Source: Bremerella sp. P1 (GTDB lineage Bacteria; Planctomycetota; Planctomycetia; Pirellulales; Pirellulaceae). From it: a stretch of 64,000 nucleotides of DNA. The notes under the pieces are model-generated. The model ran no database searches and was not told the DNA's origin. It worked only from the letters and a program-made list of their open reading frames with translations. Shown piece after piece: positions 26,225 through 36,239 of the stretch. Position numbers and translations under genes: made by a program. Position 1 is the first letter of the stretch, and every line of letters starts with the position of its first letter. The stretch lies in contig NZ_CP118164.1 of NCBI RefSeq assembly GCF_028748185.1, forward strand, positions 4,861,814-4,925,813. Direction: 5' to 3'.

Positions 26225-27004
26225 TTACCCAAAGAACGCCACAGCGTTCTGGAATACCTTCAGCCCTTCGCCAGGGTCGGTTCCTTCGCCGCGGGTCCAG
26301 CGAGGGTGGTGCGTTTTGTCGATGTAGCGTTCTGGGTGCGGCATCAGGCCGAAGATGCGACCCGTTGCATCGCACACGCCGGCGACGTGACGCTGGGCAC
26401 CGTTGGGGTTGTCGGGGAAAGTGACTTCGTCTTCCCCTTCGCGATTGGCAGCGTAGGTCAAGCAGAGCTGGCCTGCGGCTTCCAGGCTGTCGAGCGTGGC
26501 TTCATCGCGGGCGACGAAACGGCCTTCGGCGTGGGCGACCGGGAGGTACATCTGGTCGATGCCTTGCAGGAAGACGCACTTGCTGCCGGAGGTCTTCAGG
26601 TTGACCCAACGATCCTGGAACATGTGACAGTCGTTCCAGGCCAGCGTGCTGGAAGGCAGGCCTTGTTCGTCATCGGCCAGCAGCAGACCCGTTTTGATCA
26701 GGATCTGAAAGCCGTTGCAGATGCCCAGGATCAGCTTGCCGTCTTCGTGAAACTTCTTCACGGCATCCATCAAGTGATGACGCAGCAAGCTGCCGACGAT
26801 CCGGCCGGCGGAAATGTCGTCGCCGTAACTGAAGCCGCCGGAGAGGGCGAGGATCTGATAGTCGTGCAAAAGCTCTGGCTTTTCCAGCAAGCGGTTCAAG
26901 TGCACGCGATCGGCGGTTGCACCGGACTGCTCAAAGGCATAAGCGGTTTCCTGGTCGCAGTTGGTACCAGGCGAGCGAATCAACAAGGCTTTAGGCTGAG
27001 CCAT
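26225..27004 (-). CDS. purQ: Phosphoribosylformylglycinamidine synthase, glutaminase subunit PurQ
   Basis: Class I glutamine amidotransferase that feeds ammonia to PurL in step 4 of purine synthesis. Catalytic Cys lies in LGICNGFQI and the His/Glu pair in GLMPHPERYID. The opening PKALLIRSPGTNCDQETA is typical of PurQ. At 259 residues it is longer than Gram-positive PurQ (about 227) but in range for PurQ of other groups. It starts 22 nt after the purL stop on the same strand, consistent with one operon, and ends at a terminator. Confidence 0.95.
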   Translation of the reverse strand: MAQPKALLIRSPGTNCDQETAYAFEQSGATADRVHLNRLLEKPELLHDYQILALSGGFSYGDDISAGRIVGSLLRHHLMDAVKKFHEDGKLILGICNGFQILIKTGLLLADDEQGLPSSTLAWNDCHMFQDRWVNLKTSGSKCVFLQGIDQMYLPVAHAEGRFVARDEATLDSLEAAGQLCLTYAANREGEDEVTFPDNPNGAQRHVAGVCDATGRIFGLMPHPERYIDKTHHPRWTRGEGTDPGEGLKVFQNAVAFFG

Positions 27005-27026
27005 CGTACGAGATCTTTCCGTGTCA

Positions 27027-29951
27027 CTACCAATTCAGGGGAGCTTGCCAAGCCTGTTTCAACAATTCGATCGGTTCATCGAGCAGCTTGGTTTCGCCGT
27101 GGGTGACGACCAATTCTTTGTGCTCGGCGACCTGACCAATGTGGGCAAACGGTGCTTCGCCAAGTGCGGCCTCGAACTCGGCTGCGGAGGCTTCCGGCAC
27201 TTCGCAGACGAAACGTGTATTCGATTCGCTGTACAGCAGTTGAACCGCCGAAGGGCTTTCCAACTCGTGCGGAATGTTGTCGAGCGAGATGTTCGCTCCG
27301 ATTCCACCAGCGAAGGCCATTTCCGCGACGGCCACGGCCAGGCCACCTTCGGACAAGTCGTGACATGCCCGAACCGTCTTGGCCCCGATGGCTGCGTGAA
27401 TGCCGCCGAAGACTTTCTTGGCCAGTTCGGTATCGACTTGAGGAACCTGACCACCCAGCTTGTCGTTGACCACGCTCCAGTGCGAACCGCCCATTTCGTC
27501 CTTGGTCAGACCGACCAGGTACAAGCGGTTGCCCGACTGTTTCAGGTCCATGGTCACACAGGTCGAAACGTCGTCGACTTGCCCCATGGCACTGATGAGC
27601 AGTGTCGACGGAATGGCGATCGTCTTCTTATCGCCGTGCTCGTCGAAGTAGCTGAATTCGTTGTTCAGGCTGTCCTTGCCGCTGATGAACGGTGTCCCCA
27701 AGGCAACGGCCAGGTCACGGCACGCCAGGGCGGCGCGGACCAACGTGCCAAGCGTTTCCGGTCGGTCGGTATAGCCCCAGCAGAAGTTGTCGAGGATCGC
27801 GATCTTGGAAGGATCGGCACCCACGGCAACGCAGTTTCGCAGGGCTTCGTCGATGGCACTAGCGGCCATGTCGTACGGATCGAAGTCGCCGAAGTGCGGG
27901 TTCATGCCGCAGGAAAGGACGATGCCTTTGCGGCTGTTCAGAACAGGACGAACCACGGCGGCATCGCTCGGGCCATCGTTCTGCACGCCGACCAGGGGCT
28001 TGATCACGCTACCGCCTTGGACTTCGTGATCGTACTGGCGGATGATCCATTCCTTGCTGGCCACATTGAGCGAGCTGAGGATCTTGCGAAGGTCGTCACC
28101 AAGCGACTTGCCATCGCTTCCGTTGAGCGCCAGCGGCTGAGTCGTGGGCGGCGTGAAGACTGCATCGCGAACGATCGGCGGGCGACCATCATGCAGGAAC
28201 CGCATGTCAAGTTCGCCCACCGTGTTGCCGTTGTAGGTCAGCGTCAAGTTGCCGGTCGGAACGAACTTGCCGAGCACGACGGCTTCGCTGCCTTCGGAGG
28301 CGAACAACGCTTGCAGTTCAGGCCACTTCTCTTCCGGCACGGCCAGGACCATACGTTCCTGGGCTTCGCTGATCCAGATTTCGGTATAGGTCAGACCTTT
28401 GTACTTGAGGGGAGCCTTTTCGAGCCAGACTTCGGCCCCGAGCTCTTCACCCATTTCGCCGACCGCACTGGAGAAACCACCAGCACCGCAGTCGGTCACG
28501 GCGTTGTACAAGTTGCGATCGCGGGCCTCGAGCAGGACGTCGAGCACCATCTTTTCGGTGATCGCGTTCCCGATTTGTACGGCACCACCGGAAAGGGATT
28601 CACTTTCGCTGGTCAGTTCGGCCGAGCTGAACGTGGCACCGTGGATACCATCGCGACCTGTGCGACCACCGACGGCCACGATCAGGTCGTTCGGCTTGAC
28701 TTCTTTGAACGACATATCGACCGGGATCAGCCCGACGTTGCCGCAGTAAACCAGCGGATTGCCCAGGTAACGTTCGTCGAAGTAGACCGCACCGTTGACC
28801 GTAGGAATACCCATCCGGTTGCCGTAGTCTCGCACGCCGCTGACGACACCCTTCATGACGCGACGCGGGTGCAGCACACCTTGCGGGAGGCTGCCGGGGT
28901 CGGTCTCAGGCGGAGCGAAGCAGAAAACGTCGGTGTTACAGATCGGCTTGGCACCCATGCCGGTGCCCATCGGGTCGCGAATCACGCCACCGATGCCGGT
29001 GTTGGCACCACCGTAAGGTTCCAGGGCACTGGGGTGATTGTGCGTTTCGACCTTGAAGCAAATGTTGTATTCGTCGTTGAAGGTGACGATGCCGGCGTTG
29101 TCTTTGAAGACACTGACGCACCAGTCGTCGTCTCCCAGGCTCTTACGAATCTGTTGGGTCGCCGCGAAAATCGTTTCCTTCAACATGTTGTCGAAGTGCA
29201 GCTCTTGCTTTTCGTCTTTGTAGGCGATCTTGCCGGCAAGTGTTTTGTGGCTGCAGTGCTCGCTCCAGGTTTGAGCGACCGTTTCCAGCTCGATGTCGGT
29301 TGGATCGCGGCCCAATTCCTGGAAGTACTTCTGGATCGTCTGCATTTCGACCAGCGTCAGGTAGAGCTGACCTTCCTTGCTGAGCAGTTGCAGGTGATCG
29401 TCGTCGAGCGAACGGATGTTGACGGTCTTCAGCTCGAATGGCTGCGACTTGCCAAACGACAGACGCTCCAGGTCCATCGGACCGTAGATGACCTGTTCGA
29501 CCGAGTCGTTGGCCAGCAGCTTGGTGACCAGACGTTCGGTTTGGGCGTCGTCCAGTCCGCCGATCCAGTATTTGCGGAACGTACGAACGGCCTCGGCAGG
29601 CTTGCCAAAGTCGGCAATCGCCGCTTGGGTACTTTGGGCCACGGGATCCATCACGCCCGGCTTGGGCATGACATAAATCAGGCGGTCGTACAGCGTCGAA
29701 GGCGTTTCCGCCATGATGGCTTCCCCGGCCTGAGCTACGACAGCCCGTTCCACCACGTTGTCGACCAGCAGTTGGTCGGCGAGCAGCTTGATGTGATCCG
29801 CGTCGAAATCGGCCTGGACGAGAAATCCGTGCGCCGTGGCAATTTCGAGATGGGTGGCGATTTGCAGGTCTTCGGCGTCGGCAACGATGGAGGCGGCCAA
29901 TCGATCGACGTGTCCCGAAGCGGGATAGATGTCAACTTCCCACAATGTCAC
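27027..29951 (-). CDS. purL: Phosphoribosylformylglycinamidine synthase PurL with N-terminal PurS-like region
   Basis: Synthetase subunit of FGAM synthase, here 974 residues. The first 170 residues ([17 protein letters not shown], then [14 protein letters not shown]) look like two PurS-like halves fused to the N-terminus, intermediate between small PurL plus separate PurS and the large fused eukaryote/E. coli type. The core has [21 protein letters not shown], the ATP/Mg site, and [13 protein letters not shown]. It lacks the glutaminase domain, which is encoded by purQ downstream. The start overlaps the end of tyrA by 20 bp, suggesting translational coupling. Confidence 0.93.
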   Translation of the reverse strand: MTLWEVDIYPASGHVDRLAASIVADAEDLQIATHLEIATAHGFLVQADFDADHIKLLADQLLVDNVVERAVVAQAGEAIMAETPSTLYDRLIYVMPKPGVMDPVAQSTQAAIADFGKPAEAVRTFRKYWIGGLDDAQTERLVTKLLANDSVEQVIYGPMDLERLSFGKSQPFELKTVNIRSLDDDHLQLLSKEGQLYLTLVEMQTIQKYFQELGRDPTDIELETVAQTWSEHCSHKTLAGKIAYKDEKQELHFDNMLKETIFAATQQIRKSLGDDDWCVSVFKDNAGIVTFNDEYNICFKVETHNHPSALEPYGGANTGIGGVIRDPMGTGMGAKPICNTDVFCFAPPETDPGSLPQGVLHPRRVMKGVVSGVRDYGNRMGIPTVNGAVYFDERYLGNPLVYCGNVGLIPVDMSFKEVKPNDLIVAVGGRTGRDGIHGATFSSAELTSESESLSGGAVQIGNAITEKMVLDVLLEARDRNLYNAVTDCGAGGFSSAVGEMGEELGAEVWLEKAPLKYKGLTYTEIWISEAQERMVLAVPEEKWPELQALFASEGSEAVVLGKFVPTGNLTLTYNGNTVGELDMRFLHDGRPPIVRDAVFTPPTTQPLALNGSDGKSLGDDLRKILSSLNVASKEWIIRQYDHEVQGGSVIKPLVGVQNDGPSDAAVVRPVLNSRKGIVLSCGMNPHFGDFDPYDMAASAIDEALRNCVAVGADPSKIAILDNFCWGYTDRPETLGTLVRAALACRDLAVALGTPFISGKDSLNNEFSYFDEHGDKKTIAIPSTLLISAMGQVDDVSTCVTMDLKQSGNRLYLVGLTKDEMGGSHWSVVNDKLGGQVPQVDTELAKKVFGGIHAAIGAKTVRACHDLSEGGLAVAVAEMAFAGGIGANISLDNIPHELESPSAVQLLYSESNTRFVCEVPEASAAEFEAALGEAPFAHIGQVAEHKELVVTHGETKLLDEPIELLKQAWQAPLNW

Positions 29952-30789
29952 GGTGGTGCTTTCCCTGTTTTAGGAGCTTGATCCAATGCTCTTCTTGACC
30001 TGCTTCCAGCGAGGTTCGAAAGGCAGCCAGCAATTTCTCAAAGTTCGCTAGCGTCTGCAAGACGTGGCCCCGATTGGTGGTGAGGATCTGACGCCACAAA
30101 TCGATGTCTCCGGCCGCAATACGCGTGGTATCGGCCCAACCCGTACTGGTAAACTGGAGCATCGCTTCGGGGGTGGAAGCTGCCACCAACGCCGCGATAA
30201 CGTGGGGCATATGGCTCGTAGCAGCCACGACCGCGTCGTGCTCGCTAGGGCTCATCTCGTGGACTTCGCTTCCGAGCGATTCCCAAAATTTGCGGACAGT
30301 CGCTTTGGCAGTTCTTTCCGTTTCCGCCACGGGGGTGACGATCGTAACGCGATTTTGGAACAGATCGGCGGTGGCGAAATCGCTGCCGCTCTTGTCGCTG
30401 CCGGCCATGGGATGGCTACCTACGAAGTAGACATCCTTGCGACCGCGAATCGACTCACTCAAATGGAGGGTGTCCACAATCTTCTGCTTGGTGCTGCCGG
30501 CATCGGTAATGATGGTGCCGGGCTGGCAGAAGGGGACTAACTGCTCGACCAGCGGGACGATCGACTCGACCGGCGAGCATACGACGATCAAGTCAGCGCC
30601 GCGAATGCCGGCCTGCCACTGGGTGGTTCCCTCAGAGATGCATCCTTGCCGCTTGGCCTTGGCCAGCTTTTCTTCGCTGCGACCGATGCCCACCACCTTG
30701 GCGGCGATTTTTCGCTTCAGCGCAGCCAACCCAATCGAGCCGCCAATCAGCCCTACACCGAGAATCGATACTTGTTGAAATTCAGGCAT
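29932..30789 (-). CDS. tyrA: Prephenate dehydrogenase (TyrA family)
   Basis: NAD(P)-dependent oxidative decarboxylation of prephenate for tyrosine synthesis. The N-terminal Rossmann motif [10 protein letters not shown], the central [11 protein letters not shown] segment with its catalytic His region, and the helical C-terminus with [10 protein letters not shown] match the family. Length 285 is typical of a monofunctional TyrA without an ACT domain. The start at 30789 (MPEFQQ) is placed by the Rossmann motif; an ATG nine bases upstream is possible. Its last 20 bp overlap purL, making it the first gene of tyrA-purL-purQ, an unusual link between tyrosine and purine synthesis. Confidence 0.93.
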   Translation of the reverse strand: MPEFQQVSILGVGLIGGSIGLAALKRKIAAKVVGIGRSEEKLAKAKRQGCISEGTTQWQAGIRGADLIVVCSPVESIVPLVEQLVPFCQPGTIITDAGSTKQKIVDTLHLSESIRGRKDVYFVGSHPMAGSDKSGSDFATADLFQNRVTIVTPVAETERTAKATVRKFWESLGSEVHEMSPSEHDAVVAATSHMPHVIAALVAASTPEAMLQFTSTGWADTTRIAAGDIDLWRQILTTNRGHVLQTLANFEKLLAAFRTSLEAGQEEHWIKLLKQGKHHRDIVGS

Positions 30790-30912
30790 CTGTCGCAATA
30801 TAAGGTGGATGGGCAGACAAAAACGAGTTGGAATTATAGCAAAAATTTAAGCCGCAGTACGTCCGCAAAGGGGAAAACTCGAGGGAGTTTTCGCGAGCCG
30901 GTCGGCAATGAA

Positions 30913-30942
30913 AAGAGCCTGGGAGTTTCCTGCCAGGCTCTT
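30913..30942 (-). terminator. Terminator of the gene at 30973
   Basis: Perfect 10-bp stem AAGAGCCTGG/CCAGGCTCTT with a 10-nt loop, followed on the minus strand by TTTT. It separates the secreted-protein gene from tyrA. Confidence 0.8.
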
Positions 30943-30972
30943 GTGGAATTGACGTCTCGTCGAACGACGCGT

Positions 30973-32046
30973 TTACGTGTTGTCCGGCAGGCGAACCAGC
31001 GTCATCTGCTGCGTCGCTCCGTCTTCGTAACGAAGAACAACCGGGGTCTCAGGCTGCGTCAAGCTGTTCAGATCGGTCTCGAAGATCACCTTCTGGCTGT
31101 CACCCACCGACCAGGCAACCTGTTGCGTTTGCTTGTCGATCGATCCGGAAATCGCCTGGCTGTTGTCCGAGATGATGTTGTAGTAGGAACCGGCGATGTT
31201 GCCACTCTTGCTGACCGAAAGCTGCATCAGCATCTGCGGCTGGGTATTGTTTCCCTGCACCAAGGCATAGACCCCAAGCGGCATCCAGGCTTCGTTGGAC
31301 TGCGGTTTCGTGTTGGGCTGAGAAAGCTGGTCCGCTTCTTCGCTGCTGGTCGGCGCCGGTTCTCCGTCGACATAGACGACCGACTCGTTGTAGTTGTAGC
31401 TGACCGGTGTCGTCGAAACGCCTGCCACCCAGCCGGTTACCGCCGCGAAACTGGCGGCCGCCCAGGCGTCGGCATGCGGATGGGTGTACTGCCAGGCGTT
31501 GGGATGATCGGCATACCAGGCGGCCGTGAACGGATCAGGCTGACCTGCCAGGTAGTTGGAAACATCGTTGTAGATCTCGCCAGATCGCTGCGAGAAGTTT
31601 TCTTTGGCCTGTTCTGCTTTGGGTTGTAGTTCACTCTTCTGGCTGCTCAGGCTTTCCTGGCGATCGGCAAGCGATTGACTGCGGTCGTCGGAAAGTCCCA
31701 GGAAGTCTTGCAACTTGGCCTGGGATGCATCGATGGCACCGGTTCGCTGGAGCGGTTTGCCTTCCAGGAAACTCGACAGCTTATCTTGCGAGGAAAGGTT
31801 GCTGAGGCTGCGCGAGGTCGAATTCAAACGCGTCGAAAGATCTCGCGACGTGGGACTTGAGGGGATGGATGGAGTGCGGAAACTACTTTCATTCAAGCTC
31901 GGTTTGACCTGGGGCGTCGGGCGCGACGTACCTCGCGAAGGACGTGCACCACCGCGGCTACCGCCACGAGGACCGGCCCAACTATCGACGACGAGAAGAC
32001 AAGTGACACACAATGCGAGCGCGCATACCAAGCTGGAGTTCTTCAT
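30973..32046 (-). CDS. Secreted planctomycete protein of unknown function
   Basis: A 357-residue exported protein. The start at 32046 gives a signal peptide (MKNSSLVCALALCVTCLLVV ending near SWAG); the longer version starting at 32115 would bury it. After an Arg/Gly/Ser-rich region come a helical charged region (residues about 100-170) and the stretch PDPFTAAWYADHPNAWQYTH PHADAW, a Trp/His-rich segment found in many planctomycete secreted proteins. The C-terminal 100 residues are beta-rich (LMQLSVSKSGNIAGSYYNI). It may be an outer surface or periplasmic protein; no enzyme motif is visible. Confidence 0.75.
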   Translation of the reverse strand: MKNSSLVCALALCVTCLLVVDSWAGPRGGSRGGARPSRGTSRPTPQVKPSLNESSFRTPSIPSSPTSRDLSTRLNSTSRSLSNLSSQDKLSSFLEGKPLQRTGAIDASQAKLQDFLGLSDDRSQSLADRQESLSSQKSELQPKAEQAKENFSQRSGEIYNDVSNYLAGQPDPFTAAWYADHPNAWQYTHPHADAWAAASFAAVTGWVAGVSTTPVSYNYNESVVYVDGEPAPTSSEEADQLSQPNTKPQSNEAWMPLGVYALVQGNNTQPQMLMQLSVSKSGNIAGSYYNIISDNSQAISGSIDKQTQQVAWSVGDSQKVIFETDLNSLTQPETPVVLRYEDGATQQMTLVRLPDNT

Positions 32047-32355
32047 CAATTTTCCCACCAATGCTGTAGACCTAGATGTCTGGAAAAGAAGTTCGACAGG
32101 AGCGATGTCCGTCATCAGTAACCATAGGGCTAACTCGGCCTTTCGAGGGGTAGTTTCACTCAGCTTTCATAAAAGATCATGAATCCCACATTCCATAAAT
32201 GCGCACAGCCGAAGGAAACGCACCGTCCGTATTTTCAGAACGAGCCGCACAGAGCGATCTCCAGCGTTGCCAGGCAGCAACTCTGCCGTCTGGTTGCATC
32301 TTTGGTAGCCCTTTCGCATGATGAAATGAGTTGCCACCTTTAACCGGAACCGCTC
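32047..32355. other. Gene-free divergent intergenic region
   Basis: A 309-bp region between the divergent starts of the secreted protein and the GspF-like gene. Small frames in it carry no recognisable features. Promoters for both genes must lie here, but I cannot name a box with confidence. Confidence 0.5.
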
Positions 32356-33417
32356 ATGCTCTTTTCGCCACGTATTCGTACCGGCCAACTCGTTCAACTA
32401 TGTCGCCGTGTCGGCAATCAGCTGCAGGCTGGGGTCGATGTTCGACGTGTGTGGCAGCGAGAAGCCGAGCGTTCTTTCGGCACGCAGAAGCGGATGATGC
32501 TTGAGATCACCGAGAGCATTGACCGAGGTGGGGCGATGCACGATGCGATCAATCGCACCGGCGATTATTTCCCGAAGCTCTTTCGGCAGATGGTGGAACT
32601 GGGGGATTCGACCGGACATCTGGATCGCATCTTCCTGGAAATGGCCGATCAGTACGAGCACCAGATCAGCCTGCGTCGTTTGTTCATGGCCGGCATCCTC
32701 TGGCCGATGATTCAGCTGGTGCTGGGGATTTTGGCGATCGGCGTCATGATTTATGTCATGGGCTGGGTGCAGGAGATGGGGGGGACGAGAGTCGATCCGC
32801 TGGGCATCGGGCTGGTTGGTGCCAAGGGAGCCGCCGAGTACTTTGCGATCGTCGGCACGGTTTTCTTTTTGGCGTACTGCGTCTACTTCCTGTGGTCGCG
32901 GGGCCAATTCAGCTTTCTGCAACTCGACCGCATCGTGATGAATATTCCTGGTCTGGGGACACCGATCCGAACGCTTTGTCTGTCGCGGGTGGCCTGGGCT
33001 ATGTCGCTGACGATTGGCGGTGGGATGGATATCCGCAAGGCGATGCGATTGTCGCTAGAAGCCAGTCGTAGTCAGTACTACGAACAGTTTGCCGACCAGG
33101 TCGATCGCGAACTTATCGCCGGCGAAGAGATTCACGATATCTTGCGAAGGACACGTAGCTTCCCGCCTGACTTTTTAGACGTGGTTGAGACGGGCGAAAT
33201 CTCGGGGACGCTGGCCGAGTCGATGGAGAAGCTTTCCGAACTTTATCAAGAGAAAGCCCGGGCCGCGCTCAATACGCTGGCTGTCATTGGCGGCGTGTTC
33301 ATTTGGTTGATGATTGCGGCTTTGTTTATCGTGGTGATCTTCAAGCTGTTCTTCGCCGTGTATCTGAACCCACTGCAGGAAATACTGGATAACCCGATGG
33401 GTAATCCTCGCCGATAG
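32356..33417 (+). CDS. GspF/PilC-type (T2SSF) inner-membrane protein
   Basis: A 353-residue protein with the duplicated T2SSF domain of type II secretion and type IV pilus platforms. Copy 1 contains LCRRVGNQLQAGVDVRRVWQ and FRQMVELGDSTGHLDRIFL; copy 2 has RVAWAMSLTIGGGMDIRKAM and FLDVVETGEISGTLAESME, where the E(T/L)G segments are the family marks. Three hydrophobic segments (about 115-138, 160-180 and 312-335) anchor it. No other secretion or pilus genes adjoin it, so the machine it serves is unknown. Confidence 0.9.
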   Translation: MLFSPRIRTGQLVQLCRRVGNQLQAGVDVRRVWQREAERSFGTQKRMMLEITESIDRGGAMHDAINRTGDYFPKLFRQMVELGDSTGHLDRIFLEMADQYEHQISLRRLFMAGILWPMIQLVLGILAIGVMIYVMGWVQEMGGTRVDPLGIGLVGAKGAAEYFAIVGTVFFLAYCVYFLWSRGQFSFLQLDRIVMNIPGLGTPIRTLCLSRVAWAMSLTIGGGMDIRKAMRLSLEASRSQYYEQFADQVDRELIAGEEIHDILRRTRSFPPDFLDVVETGEISGTLAESMEKLSELYQEKARAALNTLAVIGGVFIWLMIAALFIVVIFKLFFAVYLNPLQEILDNPMGNPRR

Positions 33418-33435
33418 CCGCCAAGAAACGAACAA

Positions 33436-33454
33436 CGGCCACGCAAAGTGGCCG
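33436..33454. terminator. Hairpin between convergent genes
   Basis: Seven-bp stem CGGCCAC/GTGGCCG with a 5-nt loop between the GspF-like gene and the flotillin gene. Plus-strand trailing sequence CTGTGTTTTC is moderately T-rich. Confidence 0.6.
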
Positions 33455-33482
33455 CTGTGTTTTCGTTGAACTTAGGCAAACG

Positions 33483-35210
33483 TTAGTTGGCCGAAGGTTC
33501 GGTTTCGGTTGGCTTGCCTTGGCCGTTGGCCAGCGCTTCGGGGTCTTCCGTGTAGCGGACCAGGGCTTCGGGCAGTTCGATGCCGCCGATGTCTTTCATG
33601 ACCTGCATCATTGGAGGCAAGGTCTTGGCCATGCCGCTGAGCCAGTCGGCCGTGTTCGAGCGACCATTCTGACCACCACCTTCCCAGACGACCACCTTGT
33701 CGAACTTGATGTTCGAGATCGCCTTGGCACTGCTTTCGGCCAGCGTATCGAGGTGTTCCAAGAGCATGAGCTGGAAGGCTTCCTTGCTGCTACCGCAAGC
33801 TTCGACGATCGCCTTCAAACCTTCACCCTTCTTGGCCAGCTTTTCGTATTCACCGCGGGCTTCGGCTTCCAGTTTGGCGTAGATCGCATCGGCTTCGGCT
33901 TGGGCCAGGATACGTCGTTTGGCCGCTTCGGCGGCCGAATCGACTTCGATCTTGGCTTTCTCGGCCTTGGCAGGAGCTTCGAGCAACGCACGCTTCTCGG
34001 CTTCCACGCGTTCGGCTTCAGCGACGGCCGCTTTGGCAAGAGCACGGTTCTCGGCCTCTTGCACGGCACCTTCCGCTTCACGCTTGCGGATTTCACCGCG
34101 TTCGTAGGCTTCGGCCCGTTTGACGGCCAGCTCGGCCTTCGAGGCCGCGACCTTGGCTTCCGAAAGGTTTTCCCCTTCGATGGCGGTCGCGTCGGCTTCG
34201 GCGATGCGGATACGCTTTTCGCGTTCGGCGTCTTTCACCTTCGCTTCGCGGTCGTACTCGGCGTTGCGTTCACCGATGATTGCTTCGGCGTCGGCGTCGG
34301 CGATGCGAATACGCTTTTCACGCTCGGCATCTTTCACCTTCGCTTCACGCTCGAATTCGGCGGCACGTTCACCGACCGTTTGTTCTTTTTCGAGTTCGGC
34401 GATACGGATGGCCTGTTCGCGTTCGGCTTCGCGAGTACCGATCATTCGGGCCTTGGTTGCATTGGCAACTTCGACTTCACGATCACGCTGAGCGGATGCG
34501 ACGCGAATTTCACCCATCTTTTCGTTGTCGGCCACGTCACCACGAGCCTGTTGAATGGCGAGCGAGGCAGCCTTCTGACCGATGGCGTCGATGTAGCCTG
34601 ACTCGTCGGTGATGTCGGTGATGTTCACGTTGATCAGCACCAGGCCGATCTTGTTGAGTTCAGGTTCGAGCGAACGCTGAATGTGTTCGAGGAACGTATC
34701 GCGGTCGCGGTTGATTTCTTCAATCCGCATGGACGCGATCACCTGACGCAGCTGACCGAAAATCAATTCTTCGGCCTGCTTGCGGATCTCGTTGGTGGTC
34801 AAGCCGAGCAAACGAACGGCCGCGTTGTCCATGACGCCAGGCATGGTGCCGATGGCGACAGTAAAGCAACTAGGCACGTTGACGCGGATGTTTTCCGACG
34901 ACAGAGCACCACGCAGCGGAATTTCAATCTGAATCGGTTCCAGGCTCAAGTAGGCGTAGTCCTGGATCAGCGGGATGACGAACTTGGCACCACCGTGAAC
35001 CGTTTGAGCCGACTTGCCACCGCCGGTGCGACCGTAAACGACCAGCACGCGGTTACTGGGGCAGCGTTTGTACTGACTTTGCAACAGGATCAAAAACCCG
35101 AAGAAAGCCATGACGACCAAGATAACGATGATCGAGACGATACCCCAGAAACTGCCGAACCAGTCGAGCAGTCCACCAGAGTCTTGGGCGATTAACAGGG
35201 CGTATTCCAT
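33483..35210 (-). CDS. Flotillin-like SPFH protein
   Basis: A 575-residue membrane scaffold of the flotillin/FloT type, expected to form microdomain assemblies. An N-terminal hydrophobic segment (about 20-44) is followed by the SPFH domain (about 50-240) and a long Ala/Glu/Arg coiled-coil. Within it, residues 281-313 and 314-346 form a 33-residue tandem repeat with REAKVKDAEREKRIRIA in both copies, plus a partial copy before them. The end (ADWLSGMAKTLPPMMQVMKD) resembles flotillin C-termini. The NfeD-like gene 120 nt upstream on the same strand is the usual partner. Confidence 0.92.
   Translation of the reverse strand: MEYALLIAQDSGGLLDWFGSFWGIVSIIVILVVMAFFGFLILLQSQYKRCPSNRVLVVYGRTGGGKSAQTVHGGAKFVIPLIQDYAYLSLEPIQIEIPLRGALSSENIRVNVPSCFTVAIGTMPGVMDNAAVRLLGLTTNEIRKQAEELIFGQLRQVIASMRIEEINRDRDTFLEHIQRSLEPELNKIGLVLINVNITDITDESGYIDAIGQKAASLAIQQARGDVADNEKMGEIRVASAQRDREVEVANATKARMIGTREAEREQAIRIAELEKEQTVGERAAEFEREAKVKDAEREKRIRIADADAEAIIGERNAEYDREAKVKDAEREKRIRIAEADATAIEGENLSEAKVAASKAELAVKRAEAYERGEIRKREAEGAVQEAENRALAKAAVAEAERVEAEKRALLEAPAKAEKAKIEVDSAAEAAKRRILAQAEADAIYAKLEAEARGEYEKLAKKGEGLKAIVEACGSSKEAFQLMLLEHLDTLAESSAKAISNIKFDKVVVWEGGGQNGRSNTADWLSGMAKTLPPMMQVMKDIGGIELPEALVRYTEDPEALANGQGKPTETEPSAN
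34173..34370 (-). repeat. Tandem 33-residue coiled-coil repeat in the flotillin gene
   Basis: Two adjacent 99-bp units coding residues 281-313 and 314-346. Seventeen consecutive residues are identical between the units (REAKVKDAEREKRIRIA). A degenerate third unit precedes them. Confidence 0.8.
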
Positions 35211-35330
35211 GAGCGGGGTTCCTCGATGTCAGAGCTCAGTGCCGGCGCAATCCGCGCGCAGCGGCATCTAGGGGTATGTAGGTCACGATCTACCCATCCT
35301 GGGGCAATCGGTGAAAGACGAGACGTTTTT

Positions 35331-35966
35331 CTAGTGGGCCTGTGCCGTTTGTTCCGGTTCTGCGGAATCTGGCTGCACATCGGACTGAGTCGAAAGCGGA
35401 ACGACCAGCACAATGGTCGGACTGACGATTTCGATGACCTCAACCGGCGTTCCGGTCGTTAGCTTTTCGTTGGCAGTCGTCTGGGCAGCGAACTCGACCA
35501 GTTGATCCTGGACGCGAAGCGTGATCTTACCGACACCGCTCTTGTTGGCCGGAATCGGGATGTAGACCGTCCCGTGTTCACCCACGGTGTTGCGGATGCG
35601 GACCGTACCATCCTGGGCCAGCTTCATCATCAGTTGCATCATCCAGTGCACGCCGTACATAGCGGCCAGGCCGAAGATCACGGCAATGGTGAACGAGACC
35701 GGCTCGTTCAAATCAGCCGACAAACAGGCCAAACCAGCGAGTCCAAAGAAGGTCAGGGCAGTGACGATCGTCTTGAACGAAAGCACGCCGAACAGCGCGG
35801 TCGATCCGTGAGAGTCCCCACCGATATCGTCAGGCATGTCATCCGGGATTTCATCCGGAAAATCAGTCCCTTCCAGGCCGACGCCCACGACCGCCAGCAG
35901 AAACTGGAGGACGAATACCGTTCCAGCCACAACAGCACAGCCGAGAAACACCCAGTACAAGGACAT
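35331..35966 (-). CDS. NfeD/YuaF-like membrane protein, flotillin partner
   Basis: A 211-residue protein with three hydrophobic segments (about 3-27, 65-85 and 90-112) separated by an acidic loop (FPDEIPDDMPDDIGGD). The C-terminal 75 residues form an OB-fold-like domain beginning VRIRNTVGEHGTVYIPIP, characteristic of YuaF/NfeD partners of flotillins. It lies upstream of the flotillin gene on the same strand. Together they probably form a membrane-organising pair, as B. subtilis YuaF and FloT do. Confidence 0.85.
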   Translation of the reverse strand: MSLYWVFLGCAVVAGTVFVLQFLLAVVGVGLEGTDFPDEIPDDMPDDIGGDSHGSTALFGVLSFKTIVTALTFFGLAGLACLSADLNEPVSFTIAVIFGLAAMYGVHWMMQLMMKLAQDGTVRIRNTVGEHGTVYIPIPANKSGVGKITLRVQDQLVEFAAQTTANEKLTTGTPVEVIEIVSPTIVLVVPLSTQSDVQPDSAEPEQTAQAH

Positions 35967-36139
35967 CAGACGACCCTTTCACAAAGACAAGCAAACGGAA
36001 GTAGCGTTTTCATCCGGGTATTCGACCATTTTGCGGTAATCTTGGTCACAAAATGGGGAAATCCGCTTCGAAGCTCTTCTGCCCGTATCTTGGGGTATGG
36101 GGGGCAGGGCGTCAAATGAAATTCCCTCGTAGGGGAGGG

Positions 36140-36163
36140 GATTTAGCCACAGAGGGCACAGAG
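36140..36163 (+). repeat. Outer inverted repeat, left copy
   Basis: 24-bp sequence beginning GATTTAGCCACAGAGG. It matches the reverse complement of 37264-37287 at 22 of 24 positions. Confidence 0.8.
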
Positions 36164-36196
36164 ACCACCGAGGAGGAAATACGAGGGAGAAATCTA

Positions 36197-36214
36197 ACCA
36201 CGGATTACACGGAT
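36197..36214 (+). repeat. Second inverted repeat, left copy
   Basis: ACCACGGATTACACGGAT, matching the reverse complement of 37160-37177 at 16 of 18 positions. Confidence 0.75.
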
Positions 36215-36239
36215 GAGCACAGTACACGCTAACCTTGAC

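Noticed and set aside
27021-29981. A 986-codon open frame on the plus strand opposite purL
   Set aside because: It is the antisense of purL, whose codon bias suppresses stops on the other strand. It has no domain pattern, and purL has clear motifs.
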